Below, in pieces: positions 18,800 to 27,920 of a stretch of DNA of 64,000 nt. A program made the translations under genes and the position numbers. Source of the stretch: Chitinophaga sp. CF118 (lineage in GTDB: Bacteria; Bacteroidota; Bacteroidia; Chitinophagales; Chitinophagaceae). Under the pieces are notes generated by a model, which saw only the letters and a program-made list of their open reading frames with translations, was not told where the DNA came from and searched no databases. The stretch is taken from contig NZ_FOMK01000001.1 of assembly GCF_900112615.1 (NCBI RefSeq), positions 868,001 to 932,000 on the forward strand. Reading direction: 5' to 3'. Numbering within the stretch: position 1 is the stretch's first letter; every line of letters begins with the position of its first letter.

Positions 18800-19711
18800 A
18801 TGAAAATTCCACCATATCTCAAAAAAGGGGATCTGATAGGCGTCACCTGCAGCAGCAGTAAAATGGACCAGCAGGCAGCTGAATATGCTGCCGGAGTGAT
18901 CAATTCCTGGGGGTTCCGTGTTCACCTGGGCATTACGGTAGGCACCAGCTTCCATAATTTTTCCGCTCCGGACGAACTGCGGTTGGAAGAACTACAGGAT
19001 ATGCTGGATGACACTGAGATCAAAGCGATCATATTTGGCCGGGGAGGTTATGGTATGGTATGCCTTCTGGATCAACTGGATTTCACCAAATTCCGTAAAA
19101 ATCCTAAATGGCTCTGCGGATACAGTGATATAACGGCTCTACACAGCCATATCCAGCAACGTTATGGCATTCCTACCATCCATTCCATGATGTGCAGCGG
19201 TATTACACCAGAGACTGCAGATAATGAATATGTGGACAGTCTGCGGCAGTCACTTAAAGGTAAAGCCACCAAATATAATTGTGCTCCTCATGAGCTGAAC
19301 CGCAATGGTAAAGCTAATGGTATTTTAACAGGTGGTAACCTGTCCCTGCTGGCGAACCTGTCAGGAACTGTTTCCCAGCCAGATACCAAAGGCAAGATCT
19401 TATTCCTGGAAGATATAGGAGAATACCGCTATAATGTGGACAGGATGATGTATAATCTGAAAAGAGCCGGCTGGCTGGATAAACTGGCTGGATTGGTTGT
19501 AGGTTCATTTACTGAGGAAAAAGAAACCATCACCCCTTTTGGTCAAACAGAATACGAGATTATCCGCAATATAGTTAAGGAGTACAAGTATCCTGTTTGT
19601 TTCGGTTTCCCGGCAGGACATAGTTATGAGAATTATGCAATGAAATTCGGCCTGCAGCATGATCTGCTGGTAACAGACAAACAATGTAAATTATTACAGC
19701 GCATCGGGTAA
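18800..19711 (+). CDS. LD-carboxypeptidase (peptidase S66)
   Basis: A 303-residue serine peptidase that trims the terminal D-Ala from murein tetrapeptides during wall recycling. The catalytic Ser is in CGYSDITAL, the Glu in LEDIGEYRYNVDRMM and the His in GFPAGHSYEN, the full S66 triad. FGRGGYGMVCLLDQLD is also a family motif. No signal peptide is evident, so it is cytosolic like LdcA. It is divergent from metG across a 123-base gap. Confidence 0.94.
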   Translation: MKIPPYLKKGDLIGVTCSSSKMDQQAAEYAAGVINSWGFRVHLGITVGTSFHNFSAPDELRLEELQDMLDDTEIKAIIFGRGGYGMVCLLDQLDFTKFRKNPKWLCGYSDITALHSHIQQRYGIPTIHSMMCSGITPETADNEYVDSLRQSLKGKATKYNCAPHELNRNGKANGILTGGNLSLLANLSGTVSQPDTKGKILFLEDIGEYRYNVDRMMYNLKRAGWLDKLAGLVVGSFTEEKETITPFGQTEYEIIRNIVKEYKYPVCFGFPAGHSYENYAMKFGLQHDLLVTDKQCKLLQRIG

Positions 19712-19724
19712 TAATACATACGAA

Positions 19725-20525
19725 TTATTGCAGTGCATTGTCCAATGCCTGATGGAATCTTGTATAATTATCCAGGTTATTATGATCTGCCCCCTCAATA
19801 GCAATGAATTTATCACCGGGCTTAAAGAGTGCTTCCAATTTCTTTCCGGAGGATAATGGCACTGTACGATCTGCTGTACCATGAATGATGGTAACAGGTG
19901 CCGCTACCTTTTTCAGGTATTCATTTGTAGGAAATTTATATTCCAGCATCAGGCTGTAAGGAAATATAGGCGCATATCGCATGGCCATGTCCGTCATGCT
20001 GTAATAAGGTGATTCAAGCACTAACCGTCTGCAATCCCTGATGCTGGCTAGTTGTGCAGCAACAGCTGTACCTAATGACCGGCCAAAGATGATAATACTA
20101 TCAGCCGGAAAACGTTGACGAGCTATCTGATACATCAGCAAGGCATCGGCATACATCCTGGATTCCAGAAGTGTTCCGGTACTCTTTCCGAATGTAGGGT
20201 AATCCATCATCAGCACATCATATCCGTTACGGATAAAATCGGGCGTTTTAGCTGCATAATTGGAGATATTCCTGGCATTACCATGAAAGTAGATTACAAT
20301 CCCTTTAGGGGCCGTTGCTTTAAATAATATGGCACTCAGTAACTCATCCTTCTTCACCTGAATCTTTAACTCCTCAAAAGGAACATCAAACTGAAATTTA
20401 TAGTCTGCCGCCAATACATCCGGATGAAAGATGAGTTTCTTCTGGAAAAAATATAATGAGATACCCGGTAACAGGTAGAGAGCTACTAACAGAAAGATAA
20501 TAGGGCGTAATCTTTTACGAAGCAT
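19725..20525 (-). CDS. Alpha/beta hydrolase with N-terminal membrane anchor
   Basis: Taken from the ATG at 20525 (MLRKRLRPIIFLL), 266 residues; the longer frame would read through two hairpins. One membrane segment (about 8-27) is followed by an alpha/beta-hydrolase fold: oxyanion region YFHGNARN, nucleophile GRSLGTAVA, acid in IHGTADRTVP and His in GADHNNL. It resembles the Bem46/ABHD13-like group. The substrate is unknown. It converges on the LD-carboxypeptidase with 13 bases between the stops. Confidence 0.88.
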   Translation of the reverse strand: MLRKRLRPIIFLLVALYLLPGISLYFFQKKLIFHPDVLAADYKFQFDVPFEELKIQVKKDELLSAILFKATAPKGIVIYFHGNARNISNYAAKTPDFIRNGYDVLMMDYPTFGKSTGTLLESRMYADALLMYQIARQRFPADSIIIFGRSLGTAVAAQLASIRDCRRLVLESPYYSMTDMAMRYAPIFPYSLMLEYKFPTNEYLKKVAAPVTIIHGTADRTVPLSSGKKLEALFKPGDKFIAIEGADHNNLDNYTRFHQALDNALQ

Positions 20526-20544
20526 TGATTTTATTTTATTTTCT

Positions 20545-20578
20545 GATTGTTTTATTCCAGTGCCAGAATAAAACAATC
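20545..20578 (-). repeat. Hairpin in the leader of the hydrolase gene
   Basis: Arms 20545-20556 and 20567-20578 are perfectly complementary (12 bases) with a 10-base loop. It lies 19 bases before the hydrolase ATG and directly abuts a second hairpin (20578-20622). Confidence 0.6.
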
Positions 20579-20622
20579 CTTTATTTGTATGGCCCGCCAG
20601 AAGCGGGCCATACAAATAAAGG
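20578..20622 (-). terminator. 20-base perfect hairpin after the ThiF-like gene
   Basis: Arms 20578-20597 and 20603-20622 match over all 20 bases around a 5-base loop. It starts 17 bases past the ThiF-like stop. The U-rich tract after it is weak, so it may be a terminator, an attenuator or an RNA-stability element. Confidence 0.6.
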
Positions 20623-20639
20623 AGGTAAACAGATCTTGA

Positions 20640-21452
20640 TTAGTCTTCAATATCAGGAACAATCTCCATTCCATACTCTTCTGCAGTCAATACACCTTTT
20701 GCAAGTGTATTTGCAATGCCATCAGCATCAGGAGAGAGAGTGTGTGACTGGTATACGTTATGCAGATAGTTCATACTGTATAACTTGTTTGCAAGGCCGT
20801 CGGGTACACCTGCAATAAATTTCAGGATTTCATTCACCATCATCAAACCGGTAGCACCATGTGTAACACCGATGATGCCCGCATCAAAGTTGCGGTATTC
20901 ATCCGTCAGTTTTGTACTGCAACGGTAAGAAGCAGCGGCCTCTCCGCTGGCAGGAGCAATATTGTAGCCAGCCCACCAGGACACCCAGTTATGTACCTCT
21001 CCTATAACAAAAGGTTTACCCTGTGCCATACAGGCATCATTGATTACAAGGTGAGTAGGAACGTGCTGTGAGCAATCAATCACAAGGTCCATCCCTTCCA
21101 GTAACTGGAGTATATTCTGTGGTTTCACCTGCAACAGCAGGGGATAATGTTTTGTAAATGGATTGCTGGCCCATAAACGGCTGGCAGCCATTTTAGCTTT
21201 ATGCTTGCGCAGATCCTGCACCTGGAAGATAGGTTGACGGTGCATATCTTCATCCAGTATCACACCATAATCGGCAATGCCGATTACACCCACACCACTG
21301 CTGCTAAGATATTGGATTACCGGGCATCCCAATCCGCCGGCACCTACTACGAGGATTCTTGTTTCTTTTAGTTTTTCCTGCATGGCCACTCCCATACCCG
21401 GAACGGCTATTGCATGTTTAAAATGCTGTAGTTCCTTTTCAATTAACGCCAT
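20640..21452 (-). CDS. ThiF/MoeB/HesA-like adenylyltransferase lacking the usual cysteines
   Basis: 270 residues from the ATG at 21452 (MALIEKELQHFKHAI). The nucleotide-binding motif GAGGLGCPVIQYLSSSGVG and the Arg/Lys pair (HRQPIF, HKAKMAASRL) of E1-like adenylating enzymes are present. The paired CxxC zinc motifs are absent: only YRCSTK remains of the first pair. The region aligned with the catalytic Cys (C-x-AG in MoeB) reads NFDAGI. No ThiS/MoaD-like gene is nearby. It probably adenylates something, but sulfur transfer by the standard route is unlikely. It lies 27 bases after the histidine kinase. Confidence 0.85.
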   Translation of the reverse strand: MALIEKELQHFKHAIAVPGMGVAMQEKLKETRILVVGAGGLGCPVIQYLSSSGVGVIGIADYGVILDEDMHRQPIFQVQDLRKHKAKMAASRLWASNPFTKHYPLLLQVKPQNILQLLEGMDLVIDCSQHVPTHLVINDACMAQGKPFVIGEVHNWVSWWAGYNIAPASGEAAASYRCSTKLTDEYRNFDAGIIGVTHGATGLMMVNEILKFIAGVPDGLANKLYSMNYLHNVYQSHTLSPDADGIANTLAKGVLTAEEYGMEIVPDIED

Positions 21453-21479
21453 AAGCTGATCTGATTTTCGAATGATCAA

Positions 21480-22835
21480 TTATTCCTGAGGAAACTCCAT
21501 TGTAAATTTACTTCCCTTTCCGGGGGTACTTTCTACTTTGATCTTACCCTTGTGCGCATCCACGATGGCTTTCACATAACTTAATCCAAGACCAAATCCT
21601 TTCACATTATGTACATTCCCTGTGTGGGCGCGATAGAATTTTTCAAAGATACGGGAAATCGTATCACGGCTCATACCAATACCGTTGTCTGCAATAGTGA
21701 TCACCAGGCTTTTTTTGCTGTTGTAAGTAGAGATCACTACTTCTAAATCTTCTTTTGAATATTTTATTGCATTGTCCAGCAGGTTAAAGATCACGTTGGA
21801 AAAATGTACATCATCTGCCTGGATAATAGGATTGATAGCATCCAGCCGTACTTCCACACGGCCATTTCGTAAACCAAACTGCAGTTGCAGATTATCGACT
21901 GTATGCTGAATCACATCGTGTACATCTGTTACCTGCAGGTTTAGTGCAATTTCATTTTTCTCCAGCAGGGCAGATTGCAGGATGCTTTCCACCTGCTTGT
22001 TCATGCGTTTATTTTCTTCTTTGATGATACCTGAAAAATACCGGATCTTCTCTTTGTTATCCATCACCTTTTCATTGCCAATAGCATCGATAGCGAGGGA
22101 AATAGTAGCCAGTGGCGTTTTCAGTTCATGCGTCATGTTATTGATAAAATCAGATTTAATCTCGGAGATCTTCTTCTGATTTAACATCGTTCGGATGGTA
22201 AGGATAAAGGCAGTGATAATCACGGCGGTGAATAGAAGTCCTCCGGCCATCATTCTGCCCAGTGACATCAGCAGTAATAGATTATTCTTTGGTTGCACTA
22301 CATACAGGGATTCCGTTTGTTCTGTCACATATTCCAGGCTGACGACCAGTGGTACGGAGTGAACAATGTAGTTCAGGCTGTCTGTACCGGATTCTTCTAT
22401 CATTTTAGTAAATCCGGGAGATTGCATTTTTACACCGTTGGTATTACCAAAAACACCTCTGCCCATGATGGCAAATTCGAAGGTAGTATCCAGGTGAGCA
22501 TCTCTTAATCCTTTAGCTATCAGTTTCTGTACTTCGTCTGTAGTAAAGCGGTCGCTTATATTCTCATTGAACAGCGCTTTTAACTCAAATTTGTCTATTA
22601 CCAGTCCTCTTTCAGTGGCCCTGGCACCATCTACTTTAAAGCGCATGGGAGGAGCCTGCCTGAGAAGCATTTGTTCCCTTACGTTATTTATAAAGCTGAT
22701 CATGCGTTGTTCCATCTGTTCCCTGCGTACAATAGAGGCATTATAGATCCAGTTTACCTGGATATAAATGATTCCCAGCAGGGATAGTGTAATTAACACC
22801 ACAATAATGGGAAATACTTTCTTCAGTGGTATCAT
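21480..22835 (-). CDS. Sensor histidine kinase
   Basis: A 451-residue membrane kinase: first membrane segment about 6-28 (VFPIIVVLITLSLLGIIYIQV), extracytoplasmic domain to about 190, second segment about 193-218, H-box HELKTPLATIS near residue 240, then HATPase with N-box and ADNGIGM and GFGLGLSYVKAIVDAHKG. It resembles RprX-type kinases of Bacteroidota. No response regulator is adjacent; the orphan OmpR regulator at 3958-4692 is the only one in the window and is a candidate partner. Confidence 0.95.
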   Translation of the reverse strand: MIPLKKVFPIIVVLITLSLLGIIYIQVNWIYNASIVRREQMEQRMISFINNVREQMLLRQAPPMRFKVDGARATERGLVIDKFELKALFNENISDRFTTDEVQKLIAKGLRDAHLDTTFEFAIMGRGVFGNTNGVKMQSPGFTKMIEESGTDSLNYIVHSVPLVVSLEYVTEQTESLYVVQPKNNLLLLMSLGRMMAGGLLFTAVIITAFILTIRTMLNQKKISEIKSDFINNMTHELKTPLATISLAIDAIGNEKVMDNKEKIRYFSGIIKEENKRMNKQVESILQSALLEKNEIALNLQVTDVHDVIQHTVDNLQLQFGLRNGRVEVRLDAINPIIQADDVHFSNVIFNLLDNAIKYSKEDLEVVISTYNSKKSLVITIADNGIGMSRDTISRIFEKFYRAHTGNVHNVKGFGLGLSYVKAIVDAHKGKIKVESTPGKGSKFTMEFPQE

Positions 22836-23016
22836 GCTAGATCAATAGTAAAACGCGCAATATACTTACAAACATTGATGGCGCCAGTGTAAAAATTGTT
22901 AAAAATTAATATTTGCTATAGCAACGTTAATACAAAATTAATACGCTGGAACCTTTTACAGTACTGACTTTAATAATAAAGCATCACTTTAACGTAATTT
23001 TAACTGGGTAATTGCA

Positions 23017-23046
23017 CTTGGAATTGATCTTCTTTATGTACATTTG
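23017..23046 (+). promoter_or_regulatory. Promoter upstream of a candidate small RNA
   Basis: CTTG (23017-23020), an 18-base spacer and TACATTTG (23039-23046) fit the Bacteroidota -33/-7 consensus. No coding frame starts in the following 150 bases. Confidence 0.55.
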
Positions 23047-23049
23047 CCA

Positions 23050-23200
23050 TATCAAACTGGTACCAAATTTGATGTACTGGTGAGATATAACAAGCGAATT
23101 TAAAATTTCTACATACATCGAAATGGATTCGACTCCATAAGCGATTTAGATTTTGGTTGATAAAATGGTAAGGAGGCTTTCTAGCCTCCTTTATTATTTT
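23050..23200 (+). ncRNA. Candidate small RNA of about 150 bases
   Basis: Bounded by a consensus promoter (23017-23046) and an intrinsic-type terminator (9-base stem 23170-23178 with 23183-23191, then a U-rich tail). The predicted RNA can form ATCAAA/TTTGAT and TCGAA/TTCGA hairpins and contains no convincing reading frame. It lies between the minus-strand kinase and plus-strand yqgE, 112 bases before the latter. I do not recognise it as 6S, SRP, tmRNA or RNase P RNA. Confidence 0.4.
23170..23200 (+). terminator. Intrinsic terminator
   Basis: Stem AAGGAGGCT / AGCCTCCTT with a 4-base loop followed by TATTATTTT. No plus-strand gene ends nearby, so it must end a non-coding transcript or act on the minus strand. 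Confidence 0.75.
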
Positions 23201-23311
23201 GCTACTACTACGGGGCAGAATTTAAGAATCTATATCAGAAATTCTATAAATTAATACTATTCTACTTGCGCTCAATTAGTTAAATTTGATTAGTGCTAAA
23301 ATTGATTGTGT

Positions 23312-23866
23312 ATGGTTTCCTTATTGCCCGGTACATTACTCATCGCTGACCCATTTCTGAAAGATCCGAATTTTGCACGTACTGTTGTATTGCTTTGTGA
23401 ACATCAGGATACAAAAGGCAGCTTTGGCTTTGTTCTCAACAAATTATTTGATCAGCAATTAAATGAGCTGGTGCCTGAAATATTGATAAACACCATTCCT
23501 GTGTTTTATGGCGGGCCTGTGCAGATAGATACTATTCATTTTATTCATCAGCAGCCCGAATTAATAAAGGGTGGTTTTGAGATTATTAAGGGAGTTTACT
23601 GGGGAGGAGAGTTTGAAACAGTAGTATCATTAATTAACAGTGGAAAACTGGACCTTACGAAGATCAAATTCTTTATTGGTTACTCCGGCTGGAGTAACGG
23701 ACAGCTTGAGAATGAACTGAATGAAAAATCCTGGATCACTTCTACCAGTGATATCCCGCTTATATTTGAAGAAGAAGAACAGCATATCTGGAAGCAGGCT
23801 TTAAAGAATTTAGGGAGTAACTTTGCTATCATGGCCAATTTCCCGATTGACCCTCTCCTGAATTAG
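23312..23866 (+). CDS. YqgE/AlgH family protein (UPF0301)
   Basis: 184 residues from the ATG at 23312 (MVSLLPGTLLIADPFLKD). The family signature is clear: GTLLIADPFLKDPNFARTVVLLCEH, GSFGFVLNK, and YGGPVQIDTIHFIH. Length is normal (about 185). Its biochemical role is not established; the E. coli homologue is YqgE and AlgH was linked to alginate regulation in Pseudomonas. A TAAATTTG box sits at 23281-23288, 23 bases before the start. Confidence 0.9.
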   Translation: MVSLLPGTLLIADPFLKDPNFARTVVLLCEHQDTKGSFGFVLNKLFDQQLNELVPEILINTIPVFYGGPVQIDTIHFIHQQPELIKGGFEIIKGVYWGGEFETVVSLINSGKLDLTKIKFFIGYSGWSNGQLENELNEKSWITSTSDIPLIFEEEEQHIWKQALKNLGSNFAIMANFPIDPLLN

Positions 23867-24442
23867 TTACATATACATATTCCACCACGCATAAAGCAGC
23901 CTTTTAAAAGAGACTGTGGATAAAAAAGAGAAAAAATATTTTCTGCCTACACTTTGAGGTCCAATGACTAACGTCACCGGCTGTCTTTTCTTGTCCAAAA
24001 CAGTCATCCGACAAGAGGATATTTAAAAAAAATCGAATATCTTGCCTATGCAAAAACAGTGAAAACGTACCTTCTGTTGTTATAACCCTGTATATCAGAC
24101 AAATGAGGAACTGGCGAAACTAATTATAACCGAATATATATACCTATGAAGGGCAGATCTTATTTCAGGTTCTGCAATCCTTCCTGGACTTAGAATTTTA
24201 ACAATTAAAATATAAAGCTGAAGCCCTTTCATAAAGGGCTAAGGGCTGTGCTTTGAAAGGTTTACACAAAATCATTCAATACATAGGATATTCATTTTCA
24301 TAGGAACGGGCCCAAGTGCGGCTGCAGAATTTAATTATTCTGTGCAGCGTGGGTCTGGTTTGTACGATGCCCTGGCCAGTAATCTTACTGCGCTTTGAAC
24401 AGGGCAATTAATAATTAGATTGGAATAGTTAGGACAAAACGA
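23867..24442. other. Structured non-coding stretch, possible RNA gene
   Basis: No convincing gene is seen in these 576 bases. The second half is rich in complementary segments: 24222-24229 with 24233-24240 (8 bases, 3-base loop); 24321-24330 with 24337-24348 (GCTGC/GCAGC plus AGAAT/ATTCT with a 2-base bulge), extended by CCCA/TGGG; and 24369-24374 with 24400-24405 (GCCCTG/CAGGGC) enclosing CAGTAA/TTACTG. It ends just before a terminator-like hairpin. The only ATG frame noted is 15 residues long (24147). Confidence 0.35.
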
Positions 24443-24466
24443 AGGCCGGGTAATCATACCCGGCCT
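24443..24466. terminator. Hairpin terminator, probably bidirectional
   Basis: A perfect 10-base stem (AGGCCGGGTA / TACCCGGCCT) with a 4-base loop. On the minus strand it is 31 bases past the atpC stop and is followed by TTCGTTTTG; on the plus strand it is followed by ATTATTTTAT and could end the structured RNA region. Confidence 0.7.
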
Positions 24467-24497
24467 ATTATTTTATGCTAATAATGTAAGCTGAAAA

Positions 24498-24749
24498 TTA
24501 TTGTGCAACAGCTCCTTCTACAAGCACAGTTGCTTTATTTTTCAACACTTCAACAAAGCCTCCTTCGATGTTATAGAATTCGCTGTGTGTCTTATTTGTA
24601 AGCACCTTCATCTTGCCTTTACCCAAGGCAGCAATCAATGGTGCATGCCTGTCCAGCACTTCGAAAGAACCATCTACACCAGGCAATTGTACACCGTACA
24701 CTTCGCCGGAGAATATTTTTCTTTCAGGTGTTAATACCTCTAATAACAT
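24498..24749 (-). CDS. atpC: F1 ATP synthase epsilon subunit
   Basis: 83 residues comprising only the beta-sandwich domain (LEVLTPERKIFSGEVYGVQLPGVDGSFEVLDRHAPLIAALGKG). The C-terminal helical hairpin found in E. coli epsilon (about 135 residues) is missing, as usual in Bacteroidota. It forms part of the rotor stalk of the F1 sector on the cytoplasmic face. It follows atpD by 63 bases and shares its promoter. Without the helical hairpin, the classic inhibitory conformation cannot form. Confidence 0.93.
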   Translation of the reverse strand: MLLEVLTPERKIFSGEVYGVQLPGVDGSFEVLDRHAPLIAALGKGKMKVLTNKTHSEFYNIEGGFVEVLKNKATVLVEGAVAQ

Positions 24750-24812
24750 ATTAAAAGTTATGAGTTGTTGTGATTGAAAAACGAAATGTGATTCAGTGAT
24801 AAAAACTATTAA

Positions 24813-26318
<1,506 letters not shown>

Positions 26319-26365
26319 TTAAAGAGGTTTATAAATGCTAAAATGAGCGATTTGTTAAATTTGCG

Positions 26366-26396
26366 CAAAGGTAACTGTTAATAGGGGAAATTCAAA
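26366..26396 (-). promoter_or_regulatory. Promoter of atpDC
   Basis: Minus strand: TTTG (26396-26393), exactly 19 bases, TACCTTTG (26373-26366). This is a perfect match to the Bacteroidota consensus, giving a leader of about 45 bases. Confidence 0.8.
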
Positions 26397-26565
26397 ATAA
26401 GCACAAAGAATCGCCTGCGGTATTTGTCTGAATACAAAGAACCGCCACCAGAAGGTATTTAATGCATAAAGGTGGTTGAAAGGATATTTCAAATATACAA
26501 AATAAATAATACTATAGCAATAGGAGGCTGGAGAAAGTCTTAAAATATTATGCAAAAGGATTTTT

Positions 26566-26596
26566 TTTGCGTTTAATTAAAATTATCCTAAATTCG
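26566..26596 (+). promoter_or_regulatory. Promoter of the abiF-type RNA
   Basis: TTTG (26566-26569), exactly 19 bases, then TAAATTCG (26589-26596), 7 of 8 matches to TAnnTTTG. It points into the hairpin RNA at 26600-26657. Confidence 0.7.
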
Positions 26597-26599
26597 CAT

Positions 26600-26657
26600 T
26601 GACAGAACTCGCCACGCTACCCGTAAGATCAGCGTCCCACGGCGAGGCTTTTTTTTT
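26600..26657 (+). ncRNA. abiF-type structured RNA upstream of the Abi_2 gene
   Basis: A predicted 55-60 base RNA beginning near 26600 and ending in nine U. Its hairpin has an outer stem CTCGCC/GGCGAG (26608-26613 with 26641-26646) and an inner stem ACGCT/AGCGT (26614-26618 with 26631-26635), separated on the 3' side by a 5-base bulge, with a 12-base loop. The terminator is therefore part of the RNA itself, and the Abi_2 ATG follows 12 bases later. A conserved 'abiF RNA' motif with a terminator hairpin upstream of Abi_2 genes has been described by comparative genomics; the match here is by layout and was not aligned. Confidence 0.65.
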
Positions 26658-26669
26658 ACATTGTTTGTT

Positions 26670-27578
26670 ATGGTTAATTTCTTCAATAAACCAGCTACCT
26701 CCTTTCAGGATCAGATAGCGCTTTTACAACAACGCGGGCTAATTATTACAAATACTGCTACTGCGGAACATCATTTAAGGCATATTGGCTATTACCGCCT
26801 GGCTGGTTATTGGCAGATATTTCAGCACGACAAAGTAAGACACACTTTTATTCCTGATACCACTATAGATCAGATTATCGAACTATATAACTTTGACCGG
26901 CAATTAAGACTATTATTAAATGATGCCATTGAAAGGATTGAGGTATCTTTTCGTGCATTGATCATACATGAAATGTGCACGAGTTATGGACCTACCTGGT
27001 TTAGTGATGAACAATATGCAGAGCAGACAAATTGGTTTAAAGAAAACCTAACCTGCATAAATAAGGAATTAGAGAGATCCAGTGAGGAGTTTGTCATTCA
27101 TCACAACCGTAAATATGGTAAAGACATTCATCCCCCTGCCTGGAAGACTATGCAAGTCCTTTCCTTTGGTACACTTTCTAAAATATACCACAATATCAAA
27201 ACCGGCATTCCTGAAAAAAAGGCAATTGCTGCCGCACTCGGCCTTCCTAACGAAAAATGGCTGGATAGCTGGATGCAGGTAATTTCCGTTCTACGTAACT
27301 ATTGCGCTCATCATAGCAGAGTCTGTTATCGGATTTATAGTTTTCCTCCTAAAGATTTACACAGAGGCAGGCTTCCCTGGATAAAAAACATCCCAGGTGG
27401 AATATTAAAGCAACACCTTTACTACCAGCTATGTGTCGTTAAATATATTCTTAACAGCTGCTCCCCCGACAACAATTTTAATCAGAAGTTAAAAGAATTA
27501 ATTGCAAAATATCCCAGCATTAATCTCAATCGTATGGGCTTTATACCCGATTGGGAAACCGAAGCCCTCTGGCAATAA
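26670..27578 (+). CDS. abiF: Abi_2 family abortive-infection protein (AbiF/AbiD type, HEPN)
   Basis: 302 residues from the ATG at 26670. Abi_2 features are HHLRHIGYYRLAGYW (residues 34-48), IIELYNFDRQLRLLLNDAIERIEVSFR (69-95) and, near the C-terminal third, RNYCAHHSRVCYR with an R-x4-H HEPN ribonuclease motif (R209, H214). A second R-x4-H (R95, H100) lies in the earlier helical block. It is predicted to be an RNA-cleaving toxin that arrests phage-infected cells. A short structured RNA with its own promoter and terminator lies directly in front, the arrangement of a toxin with an RNA partner. It is a single-gene insertion between atpDC and a lipoprotein gene. Confidence 0.9.
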   Translation: MVNFFNKPATSFQDQIALLQQRGLIITNTATAEHHLRHIGYYRLAGYWQIFQHDKVRHTFIPDTTIDQIIELYNFDRQLRLLLNDAIERIEVSFRALIIHEMCTSYGPTWFSDEQYAEQTNWFKENLTCINKELERSSEEFVIHHNRKYGKDIHPPAWKTMQVLSFGTLSKIYHNIKTGIPEKKAIAAALGLPNEKWLDSWMQVISVLRNYCAHHSRVCYRIYSFPPKDLHRGRLPWIKNIPGGILKQHLYYQLCVVKYILNSCSPDNNFNQKLKELIAKYPSINLNRMGFIPDWETEALWQ

Positions 27579-27920
27579 TTACAGACTTAGCCCTCCAAAA
27601 AATACTATTAACTACTAAGAAGCATAATCCTGTAAACCATAGGCTCCCCTCCTATTAAATGTGAAGGTTTTGCTAAAAAACACCTCCCAATTCATCTAAA
27701 ATAGCCACAGCATTAGTTTTAGTTGATCAGGCACAATAATTGTTTTATTTAAGGTAAGCTAACATCTGACACCGTTCCATCACTTAGAGATGCGCCAGGC
27801 CAGCGAACAGCCTATAAACATTCACAATTAAATCTTACAGTCTTCAAACACATTAAGTACAACTGTACAAGTTCAGGGACAAGTAAATCAATTAATGCCA
27901 CGACCTATAAAACAATCAAA
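27579..27920. other. Intergenic stretch, nothing recognised
   Basis: 342 bases, AT-rich, without a convincing frame, RNA fold or consensus promoter. A short palindrome GTACAACTGTAC lies near 27857. Confidence 0.4.

Noticed and set aside
23130..23160. T-arm-like ATGGA-TTCGAC-TCCAT suggestive of tRNA or tmRNA
   Set aside because: The loop is one base short and no acceptor stem, D arm or tag-peptide frame was found around it.
24147..24194. A 15-residue ATG frame as a leader peptide
   Set aside because: No promoter, downstream gene on that strand, or attenuator-like codon run supports it.
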